Below are positions 37,335 to 46,860 of a stretch of 64,000 bases of DNA, in pieces. This DNA is from Macrosoma leucophasiata. Taxonomy: Eukaryota; Arthropoda; Insecta; Lepidoptera; Hedylidae. The notes under the pieces are model-generated. The model was not told where the DNA came from, did no database searches, and saw nothing but the letters and a program-made list of their open reading frames with translations. Within the stretch, counting starts at the first letter, position 1, and each line of letters opens with the position of its first letter. The stretch spans positions 8,266,001-8,330,000 of the forward strand of contig JAWQUS010000003.1 in the NCBI GenBank assembly GCA_036365455.1, given 5' to 3'. The position numbers and the translations under genes were made by a program.

Positions 37335-37841
37335 TACACCAAGAAAACGAAATAAAATAAGAGCACCACACGCCTCTTTCCAGGTTCCACCAAAACAAAA
37401 CTCATTCGGAATTTTAATTCATGTTACAATTGTACTTTTAATTACAAAAAGTATTTTAGTAAGTTTTCTAAAATTTTGAAAAATAATTATTTGTAACTAT
37501 ATTTCATTTTTAATAAATAAAACCTCTAAATATTCATCTTTTCTGGTTATGCTCATCTGGTAGTCTTTCTTGCACTGGATATTTTAATGCATAAAATGCG
37601 TAGGTACCTACACAAATTTATGTATACAGCGCATAGTTTTTTAATCCCATCAGATAAATTGTTCTGGAGGTTAAATTTTATTTTATCAATTGTATTTCAT
37701 GGTTTTAAATACTTGCAAAAAACTAGTAAATTCAATTTGAAGCTAGTTAATATGAGATCATTGCCCTTTTTTTGAGTTTTAAAACACTGTAGGTACACGA
37801 AAAAAATTGCAACCATACGTGATTTATGGCAAGTTTAGCTG

Positions 37842-38190
37842 TACCCCCGACTTCGTCCGCGTGAGAATTTATGATTGTTCAGTATCTATCTACCCAGACG
37901 AAGTCGTAGGCGCAGCTAGTATAAAAGTACGTAAGAGTAAGTAGTTACTCCTTATTACATAAGCTATCTGCTAGTAAAAGTCCCATCAAAAACGGTCAAG
38001 CCGTTCCCGAGATTAGCGGGAACAAACAGACAGACAGACAGACAGACAAAAATTGTCAAAAATGTTGTTTTGGTATATGTACCGTGTATTATATATCAAA
38101 ATACCGTGTAGTATATACATATTTAGTAAAAAGCGGTTATTTTTATATTACAAGATTACACTCCAATTTTATTTATTTGTATAGATGTAT
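37842..38190 (+). repeat. Hairpin-headed repeat (TAGCTGTGCCCGCG family)
   Basis: TAGCTGTACCCCCGACTTCG head, CAGACGAAGTCGTAGGCGCA mirror, a CAGACAGA run, then TGTTTTGGTATATGTACCGT and the tail TTTATTTGTATAGATGTATA. Confidence 0.6.
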
Positions 38191-38199
38191 AGATTTATT

Positions 38200-38998
38200 G
38201 CCATTGTTGACATGATAATTTTATTTTTAAATATGTTCTAAGGTAAGCCTAAAAATTACTAAGTCTCATAATTAAAATATTTAAGTGTTTGAATGGGGTT
38301 TAATATTTATTTTTTATTTATTATAATATGTTTTTTTTCCAAAGCTACAAAATAAACCGAAGTTTCATTGTTAAAAAAGACTTCCGAAAAATGATGCAAT
38401 ACCATTTAGCCACATATTAATAATAATAATTAACTGTGAGTTAATTGGAACGTATAGTTTTTATTATGTTTAACTGAAATCATAACAACAATTAGATTAT
38501 AAGCATCAAAGAAGCAAGGTTAATGTAAAAAACATTCTTCCGCAGTGTCTGCATGCAAACATTATTTAATTTAGATGCTTCTGTTTATTTTTTGCTTTAA
38601 GAGGATACACGCGCAATGGCGTTAACAGCGAAGAAAAAAACATTTTTTATGTAAAACAGAACAAAATTTAAGAAAAATTGCTTAGTCTTATCTTGCCGTT
38701 TGTAAAAGAAAGTATGGAACATTCTGTTTGATACCTATTTTTATCATTAAGTATTTTTGGACCATTATTTATTTTATTTTGTTTACTTTGACATATTAAT
38801 CAACGTATCAGTTGTTATTCGCTTTAATTTTATATTTGTTATTTGACCTATCACAAGTAAATTCTATTATTTCCAAGTGATTAAATGAATTTTTGAGTTT
38901 GAGTTTGAGTTTGATAATATTTGGTGTAAAAGACAAATAACATATTTAAAAAACACGTTCCGGCGAAGTTAAACAAATATTTCAAATTGATCAGCTAA
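38200..38998. other. Intergenic AT-rich DNA, nothing recognised
   Basis: No open frame with family motifs, no repeat shared with other parts of the window, and no tRNA-like fold seen. Confidence 0.4.
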
Positions 38999-39149
38999 TT
39001 AGGTTGGGGAAAAAGTTTCTTCGCATTTTTTAAGATAATTCAAAACATTTTTTAATATAGTTTATTTAAATTTAACTAAAGTATGTATGTACCATTTTGT
39101 TCGATAACCTTTTGCCATCTTGTAGGTAGGAACGTGATCCCATTGCTAT
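38999..39149 (-). mobile_element. 3' terminus of mariner (separated by inversion)
   Basis: The minus strand encodes the mariner C-terminus (SNGITFLPTRWQKVIEQNGT) and runs into the terminal repeat AAACTTTTTCCCCAACCTAA. This is the part missing from the copy at 39948-41100. The junction 39129-39149 is a 21-bp inverted copy of 41080-41100. Confidence 0.7.
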
Positions 39150-39179
39150 TTCATAGCACGCTTGAAAGTATTTTGAAAT

Positions 39180-39526
39180 TTTTTTAGGAGGTGATGATCG
39201 TGATGATGATGGTGGTGATCACGATGGAGGTGATGATGATGGAGGTGATGATGGATATGGTGATAACGGAGGTGATGATGTTGGAGGTGATGATGATAGA
39301 AGTGATGATGGTGGAGGGGATGATGATGTAGCAAGGACGGGAGTCCACAGAAACCACAAAAAATTGTAAAGGGTCTACAAGAAAAAATAGTTTGGGAACC
39401 TCTGATATAAAGTAAAGTGCGAAAGAGTTAACGCTCCACAGACACTACAAAAAATTGTAAAAGGTCTACAAGAAAAAATAGTTTGGGAACCTCTGATATA
39501 AAGTAAAGTGCGAAAGAGTTAACGCT
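39180..39526. repeat. GATGATGGTGGT minisatellite and a 91-bp tandem duplication
   Basis: 39180-39330 is a degenerate GAT/GGT array. The His-rich frame on its complement is an artefact. 39345-39435 and 39436-39526 are near-identical 91-bp units containing TAGTTTGGGAACCTCTGATA. Confidence 0.7.
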
Positions 39527-39537
39527 CTATAGACCCG

Positions 39538-39812
39538 AATATATTAATATACTTGCCGCTAAATGGAAGTGTTCCGGTCAGGTGGTTATGTACAGCCCTG
39601 TGATTTTCGGCACAGAGGCATAACACCTTAGGCCTCAGGAGTGCCAACGCATCTGCATTTTGACCTCTGGTCATTGTGTGGGCGTCTATAGGCTGCAGAC
39701 ATCACTTATCATCAATGTGAACTGCAAGCTTGTTTGCCACTTTTATTACATTAAAAAAAAAAATGCTTTGGTGCCTACACACGCGAGCTCCGTCACTGAA
39801 ACTCTACCACTA
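39538..39812 (+). repeat. SINE-like family A copy plus inverted head
   Basis: Body 39538-39768 (TTGCCGCTAAATGG to a run of 11 A) is followed at about 39773-39812 by a head in reverse orientation (GCGAGCTCCGTCACTGAAAC). Confidence 0.6.
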
Positions 39813-39947
39813 AAAGCTTCAATTTCAATTTAATCAATTATTAATACTAAAAAAGAAAACATTTTTTTTTTTAATCTTGGAATTGAACAAATTGCCTCCA
39901 GTGGCTCGGCACCGGAAGATACAAAAAATATGGAACTCATGTAAATA

Positions 39948-41100
39948 ATAGGTTGGGGAAAAAGTCTTTTCGCATTATAGTATGTATGAACTTGTAATAA
40001 AATCTCTTTGGCTGTAGTATTTGTATCTGGCTGGTTTTGGTATCATTGAAAGTTAAAATTTTAAAAAATAAAATTCCAAATTCAAATTAGGCCAATGTGT
40101 GATTTTCATTTGTTTTTCGTACTGTCAAGATCAGTGAATCTAATGAAGAAATTCGATACATTTTAAAATTTTACTACAAAAAAGGTAAAAATGCAACGCA
40201 AGCCGCGAAAAGTTTGCGATGTTTATGGACCTAGTGCAGTGTCTGTGAGAGTAGCACAAATTTGGTTTAAGCGTTTTCAATCCGGAAATTTTGATGTCAA
40301 AGATGCACCTCGCTCTGGTCGCCCTATTACGGATAAAATGGATGCCATTTTTGAAAAAGTGGAGCAAGATCGACATATCAGTAGTTACGACGTAGCTGAA
40401 GAACTGAGATTTGATCACAAAACAGTTTTGGCGCATTTGAAAAAAGCTGGGTACAAAAAAAAGCTCGATATTTGGGTACCTCACGAGCTCACTGAAAGAA
40501 ACCTAATGAACCGTGTACTCATTTGTGATTCTTTATTACGACGTAATGAAACCGAATCATTTTTTAAGAAGCTGATAACTGGTGATGAAAAGTGGATCAC
40601 GTACGACAAGAACGTGCGAAAAAGGTCGTGGTCAAAGGCCGGTCAGGCTTCACAGACTGTGGCGAAACCCGGGTTAACTCGCAATAAGGTGATGTTGTGT
40701 GTGTGGTGGGATTGGAAGGGCATTATTCATTATGAGCTATTACCACCAGGCAGGACTATCAATTCTGAACTCTACTGCGAACAACTGATGAGATTAAAGC
40801 AAGAAGTTGAGAGAAAGCGGCCGGAATTGATCAACAGAAGGGGTGTGGTGTTTCATCATGATAACTCTAGACCTCACACATCTATAGCCACTCAGCAAAA
40901 ATTAAGAGAGTTTGGCTGGGAGGTGTTAATGCATCCGCCGTATAGTCCTGACCTTGCACCTTTAGATTTCCACCTGTTTCGGTCTCTTCAGAATTCTTTA
41001 TGCAATGTTAGGTTAACATCACGAGAGGACTGCCAAATCCACTTATCGCGGTATTTTGATGAGAAGTCCCAAAATTTTTATAGCAATGGGATCACGTTCC
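39948..41100 (+). mobile_element. mariner transposon (cecropia-type), DD34D transposase, frameshifted and 3'-lost
   Basis: The terminal repeat AGGTTGGGGAAAAAGTCTTT begins about 39950. Transposase coding starts near 40136 (ESNEEIRYILKFYYKKGKNA), where the start codon appears lost. A one-base frameshift near 40205-40212 moves it into the frame that stays open from 40191. That frame carries the helix-turn-helix region (VRVAQIWFKRFQSGNFDVKD) and the catalytic residues in TGDEKW, HHDNSRPHTS and SPDLAPLDFHLF, with 34 residues between the second and third Asp. Homology stops abruptly at 41100, and the remaining codons to 41189 are foreign. The missing end is at 38999-39149 in reverse. Transposase cut-and-paste function is lost in this copy. 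Confidence 0.85.
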
Positions 41101-42320
41101 ATATCCATATTACTCACATGATAATTGTGTGCCTTCGAGCTCTACCAATGAAGCTCTACCACCGTACGTTACCACTTAGCAGCAGGTAAATTATAGACAT
41201 ATTAATATAACTACACAAATATTAATATAATGCGGTACTGCTGATCGATGAAATATGAAGAGTAATCGGTTTTGAGTGTTCTTTTAAAAAATTGTATAAA
41301 AGTATAATGAAACATTGTCACATTAACTTATTATCATTTTCATACCATCGGTTACACCACCCGGAACTAAGCAGTTGATCTGTATTTCATATCTTTGACG
41401 CAATGTTCCAAATGTTCCAAATGATGCATAAAATGATTCGGCACAGTTTAGTGTTTCAGATGCTAATGTTCCATCCACCACTCATATTTAAAATAAACTA
41501 ACTACATATAATATGTAACTATACCAATATCGATATGGACCATAAAAAAATATCGATATCACAACACTAGTGAAGATTTTCGTTTTAGTTCATTTCGTTT
41601 TATTTAATAATTATTAAAGGGTTTTTAGGATAACGGTGGTATTAAATATTTTTAACTATACCTCCTCGATTTACTGGACGTCTTACTTTTCATTTTACGT
41701 GTTAAAATAACACAAAACGGCATTTTTACCCAGAGATGTGTTGTTCTAAGCTGTCTACACGACACTACGAGCGGCGAACGAATGGTTCGGCCGAACTGTG
41801 TGTGTTCAGGCATAGTTGTGGGCGCACCACATTACCATTCCATCTCCATCCGTGATTACTATAATTTATAGCTTCAAATGACGCGACCGTTGACGAGGCG
41901 GTCTGGCGGCGTACAAAGAGCGATCGGGTAAGTAGATCGTTGTGCGCGTGAGAGAGCGCGGCAGCGCACGTCGTAAAGTGTTCGAACTACCGTTTCGCTC
42001 CTTATACGCGTTACTGCTGCAGATAGGACGCAGATAGAACTTTAAGCGTTACTTCTAAATTTAAAACTACAACGAATTTCAATGAAATAAATATACTGAG
42101 AGGTAGGTATTGTTATAAGGATATTAAAGCCACTACGGAAGAAGCCGTCTTGTATCTGAAAACGGACCTTTATTCCCATCGGCCCCCTCTGAGACCGCCA
42201 CCGGGGTGGCCGCTGGGAATAAATAGTGCCAACGGCCACCCCGGTGGCCGTAAGTTTCATTTCCCCCCTTCGTAGTAATACTGCAATGGTTTATTCGCAT
42301 TTAGCATCGGACGTTAGGTA
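41101..42320. other. Intergenic DNA with GC-rich block and perfect hairpin
   Basis: 41101-41180 holds inverted SINE head pieces (GCTCTACCAATGAAGCTCTA). 41740-42020 is unusually GC-rich, with GGTTCGGCCGAAC and GAGAGAG motifs and many CpG. 42197-42212 and 42233-42248 form a perfect 16-bp hairpin (GCCACCGGGGTGGCCG) with a 20-nt loop. No gene recognised. Confidence 0.45.
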
Positions 42321-42364
42321 CCAATAGTAAAAATTGACTTAGGTGACAATTTTTCAATTTGACT

Positions 42365-42990
42365 ATTGGTGTCAAAATGTAAATCCAAGATGGCGGCTGC
42401 ATGGAGTTGTCAAGTTTTCGTCATGGGTGTCGTTTTCATGGTTCTTGAGGGTGTTGAATTCGATAGTAGTGTCAAAATGTAAATCCAAGATGGCGGCTGC
42501 ATGGAGTTGACTACCTTTTCGTCATGGGTGTCGTTTTCTTAGTTCATCAGGGTGTTGAATTCGATAGTGGTGTCAAAATGTAAATACAAGATGGCGGCTG
42601 CATGGAGTTGACTACTTTTTCGTCGTAGGTGTCGTTTTCATGGTTCTTGAGGGTATTGAATTCGATAGTGGTGTCAAAATATAAATCCAAGATGGCGGCT
42701 GCATGGATTTGTCAATTTTTTCGTCATGAGTGTCGTTTCCACGACTCTCGAGGGTGTTGAATTGGATAGTGGTGTGAAAAGGTAAATCCAAGATGGCGGC
42801 TGCATGGAGTTGTCAACTTTTTCGTCATGGGTGTCGTTTTCTTGGTTCATGAGGGTGTTGAATTCGATAGTGGTCTTAAAATGTAAATCCGAGATGGCGG
42901 CTGCATGGAGTTGTTAACTTTTTCGTCATGGGTGTCGTTGTAATGGTTCTTGGGGGTGTTGAATTCGATAGTCGTGTCAAAATGTTAATG
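42365..42990 (+). repeat. 101-bp satellite array, six units, each with a YY1/Pho-type site
   Basis: The core A/GAGATGGCGGC recurs at 42387, 42487, 42588, 42689, 42790 and 42891, with spacings of 100, 101, 101, 101 and 101 bp. Other constant blocks are GTGTCAAAATGTAAATCC, CGTCATGGGTGTCGTT and GGGTGTTGAATTCGATAGT. Five cores read AAGATGGCGGC, the textbook YY1 consensus (Drosophila Pho core GCCAT on the other strand); the sixth reads GAGATGGCGGC. Confidence 0.85.
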
Positions 42991-44639
42991 ATTGTAGCTA
43001 TTAAATAATATTTAATTTTTTTGATAATATTTTGTTATATTGGTGCAAAAAACTGTGACTATGCAAATTGTTATTTACTACTTAAGAACTGTTCCAAATA
43101 GAAATGTCATAAAACGAATAAACAAACAAAATAACATAATAATGACGAAACACTTGAAATTTTAGTACTTATTTGTTATAACATATTTATTCTCCACGTA
43201 AATTATTGTAAGAGCATCTGCTAACATATCCTAGAAAGAAATATTAAATTTAAAATATTCTTTCAATAATTAAGGTAAGAAAATTGTTTACACACATTTA
43301 TTATCATTATGTCAATGGATTGATGGGCATTTTTGGCATTTTTTAAATGTTATCTATGGTTCAGTAATTGCACGATCATTGTGGAAATGTTATAAACTGG
43401 TAATACAGTTTGTGGAAATGATGACATTAGAATATTTCGAATTAAAACTTCTTGTCTTAACTGGTCTTAACTTTGCGAAATCAGAGAAAACGAATTTCTT
43501 AAGTTGAAAGAGTTAGTTTTGTGAGAAGTAAGTGATTGGGAGTGGTCTATTTCAATTGACCAATTGCAGTTTGAATTGTCTCTGTAGTGTCAATGTCAAT
43601 GCGTGCAACTGACGACAGCGGTTGCAATATGAAAATGAGTCTTTAGCCATTCTATCCTTATTTATCTATTCTGTGATAGTAATCATATTATAAATATGAA
43701 TATAACTACGAAAATAGCTTTTAAATGAGTTCTAAAATTATTGTTATCTATAACTTAAACAGTTCGTCGAAATTATCTCATTTTAAAAAATGGCTGGAAA
43801 ACTGACAAGATAGTTACAATCTTTAAAAAAGGCGGTAAAGTGTCGGAAGCTGATTTTAAGAAAACAACACAAAAACAGCTTATCGCAATATCTAGGAAAA
43901 AGTCAAAATTCTTAATATTTTTTATTTTTATTTCAGTTTAGTTTTAAAAACAGTGTATACAGTGCTATTGGGTAGATAGAACTTTATACGCTTTATATAG
44001 CAGTTAACTGGACAACGTACACAGGTCCATCTTCCACATATAACTATTTACGCCATTAATTAATTCATCAGTTATCATGGCAATGTGAATTGTTCTATGA
44101 GGCACATAGAACTGTTTACGTTATTAAATATGTGTAAATCGCCAACTAAAAACGAAAGTTTATCATATTCACTTATTTATTACTAATAAATTATATTCCC
44201 TTCATATATAAAAACATGATTTATGTTATTTTCATTTTATTTGTCACGTCAATAAATTTTATCTTGTTGAGTCACACTACATTTAAAATATTCCACAAGG
44301 AAATATCCCGACTCTAATTTGAATTTCAGAAGGATGTTTGACTTGTACAAAGAATGTTGTTCCAGCAATCAGATACCTGCCTGTAACAGAGCAAAATCTG
44401 TTACAGAATATCGAGATATAAGTGAACAAACACATGAACATCGGGTTTTTATTTGCCAAATAAAGATACATGTGATGTTTCTCATTAATTTAAAAAATCT
44501 GTAATTACCGACTTATGAACAAAAATCCAAGTATGAAAATCACTTGAAAGCTAAAACGATTGATCGAGAACTTAAGGCTCTAGAAAAAGCATAATCAACT
44601 GAACATCCCGAAATAATTACCGCTACGTTTGATTTTCAA
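42991..44639. other. Intergenic AT-rich DNA
   Basis: No coding sequence recognised. Scattered ATAGAACTnTnTACG-like words occur at 43978 and 44108, and more copies lie at 42033, 45873, 45932 and 46327. Confidence 0.35.
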
Positions 44640-45470
44640 AAAGTACTTATTTGGCCTTACGGATCGACAGACAAGCAGACGGGCCTGGTGATGGAAGGTG
44701 GTCACCGTCGCCTATGAACATTTGCAACATCAAGGGAGTTGCCAACGCGCTGCCAGCCCTGAAGGACTCTTTTGACGCCTGTTTTGCAGAACGCCATTTC
44801 GTAGCGCCGGGGGGAAACCTCAGATGGAAGTTCGTTCCACAATTTGCTCGTTCTGGGCAGGAATGAACGCGCGAATCGGGCTGTTGATCACTACCAAGTG
44901 TCCGATTTGTGCGGGTGGAACTTCTCTCTTCAGCGGGTAGTACGATGTAGGAATGGAGACGATGGCACCAGATCGAATAGTTCATCACAACATTCATCAT
45001 TGTAATGGCGGTAGAAGATGCACAGACAACCGATGTCTCTGCGCAGACTCAGATCTTCGAGTCTGATCTGTGATTCCTGGGTCATTGACGATTCGAATGG
45101 CACGTTTTTTATTAGAGTCAAGGGGACCGAGCTGGTATTTAGGGGCTCCCGCCCAAAGATGAGAGCAGTATTCCAAATGGGGCCTCACTTGAGCTTTATA
45201 GAGCTGTAGAAGTTGCCCCGATGTGAAATACTTCCTCGCCCTGTTTAGCATCCCGAGCTTCTTGGATGCCAGCTTGGCCTTAATGTGACCCCGAAACTGC
45301 ACTTCATTCGATATGTCAACGCCCAGGATACTGACACTTTTACTAATGGTGAGTTGAATGCTCTGGAACTGTGACGCTACCGTAAATGGGGATTTGTTAG
45401 CGGTAAACGCGCAGACTTGTGTTTTTGTGGGGTTGAACTGAACTTACTGGCTTTTTGGTAATTCAAAAAA
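44640..45470 (-). mobile_element. Jockey-type LINE, RT C-terminal region and 3' end
   Basis: The minus strand encodes ISNEVQFRGHIKAKLASKKL, MLNRARKYFTSGQLLQLYKA, QVRPHLEYCSHLWAGAPKYQ and NDPGITD, then after frameshifts GCLCIFYRHYNDECCDELFD, LVPSSPFLHRTTR and SFLPRTSKLWNELPSEVSPR. The 3' end has GGCCCGTCTGCTTGTCTGTC near 44670. 5'-truncated. Related fragments are at 8628 and 48258. Confidence 0.75.
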
Positions 45471-45479
45471 TTACACTCA

Positions 45480-46055
45480 TTGTAAATAGACCAGGAACAG
45501 TCGATATATTTAGGGTAATAAAATAGGATCCTATTTTATTATGTACCTATATAAAAGATACTACAATTTTTAAAAGAGATTGGTAAGTTAATTTGGTTTT
45601 TCAACATTTTTGCTAACCATGTAGGAGGTTCTATGTCTATTTCTTTGGTTCTGTATCACCATAATTATTAACCTTTTATTTAAATCGATTAAAAATATAT
45701 TCAATTGACTTATGAAATAAACTAGTAAGATTATCTTACGAAATAAATTATTTACATCTTACAGAAACAAAAAAAAACAGTTATATATTTTTCCGAGTAT
45801 AAAATTCAAACTACCACTAGAAACACAATCTCGATATCAATTTTAAAAAGATACATAAAATATGGTTCTATGTGGCAGATAGAACTGTTTAATGAAATTC
45901 AGACTATTTATTGTATACGGTTCTAAAAGGCAGATAGAACAGTATACATGGTTTAATAAGTGATAAAGTGTTCCGATTTTTGTATCTTTGTACATTTTCT
46001 GGAAAACTAAAAAAAATACAGTCATAAAAAATACCAAATAGGTTGAGTTTTCTCT
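45480..46055. other. Intergenic AT-rich DNA upstream of gene 3
   Basis: Contains two GGCAGATAGAAC words (45870, 45929), each preceded by GGTTCTA, giving weak local dyads. Nothing else recognised. Confidence 0.35.
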
Positions 46056-46210
46056 GATGGTGGGGTCAAAAGTCTTAGGAATCGACGTGCATGTATGAAG
46101 AGAATGATGAAGGTAGACGAGGCACGAGAAGTTTGTCAGAACCGGGATGTCTGGCGCTCTACACTCTCTGCCTACCCCGTTAGGGACCTGGCGTGAAGAT
46201 ACATACATGC
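46056..46210 (+). repeat. RTE 3'-terminal fragment
   Basis: ATGGTGGGGTCAAAAGTCTT through TACACTCTCTGCCTACCCCG to GGCGTGAAGATACATACATG. It matches the last 50 or so codons and tail of 35838-37334. Confidence 0.65.
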
Positions 46211-46659
46211 ATACATAAAAAATACAAATTTCATTGGAAAACGTCCAAAAAAGATCATCTGTTAAAATCACGAAAGTATCTTCATTGATTAAAATCGTTT
46301 TTTTTTGCTCTGGTGTAAAGTTGCTGTTTTTCACATAGAACTACATACGTAGATGCCGTCGATTTATTGATGAGCACTGTATCTACATATTGTACGGACG
46401 TCGAGTTGAACATAATTAAACAACTTATCTCTATAATTTTTGAATCCATACTAACTTGCAAATATGATAAAACTACAAGAAATTACTGAAACCATCCTTC
46501 CTATATTTATATTACAATTAAATTATTCTTTGCTGTGATTCATCATTCTGTTCATATAATTTTACCTGAAAAATTAAGATTGAATTTGAGTTAAATTGCA
46601 TTTTTTGTTCCAACAATCATGCAAAGGAACTTCACGAACAGAAAATGACTTCTCATTGT

Positions 46660-46815
46660 AATCGCAAAATTAAATTACGGACGTGTTCTCAGGGTAAAAT
46701 GTAATTAAAACCGGTTCCTAAGTTTGTATCTTCATTTATTTCTTGTTGTTAGTAGTGTTTATTAGCAGTAACCTATATAATAATCTGCAAAGAGCTGAAT
46801 ATCATACTGTGTATC
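46660..46815 (+). promoter_or_regulatory. Gene 3 promoter: conserved block, AACCGGTT, TATA, initiator
   Basis: 46665-46720 is nearly identical to gene 4 (AATTAAATTACGGACGT, TTCTCAGGGTAA). AACCGGTT lies at 46709-46716, CCTATATAATAAT with TATATAA at 46774-46780, and ATCATACTGTGT near 46800-46812 is a candidate initiator. The start codon is at 46861. Confidence 0.6.
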
Positions 46816-46860
46816 ATATTTTCAACCTGTTGAGTAGTTCAATACATTGATTTTTCAAAA

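Noticed and set aside
39146..39334. Minus-strand His-rich open frame
   Set aside because: Direct translation of the GAT/GGT minisatellite and a piece of mariner.
42365..42990. Regular repeats suggestive of a CRISPR array
   Set aside because: The units are 101-bp tandem satellite copies with no repeat-spacer alternation, in a eukaryotic genome.
32331..46600. Search for a fifth JHBP gene or stray exons in the gap between genes 2 and 3
   Set aside because: No KDC, GKYxV or GEGxxK-type exon sequence was seen on either strand by eye. A profile search would be decisive.
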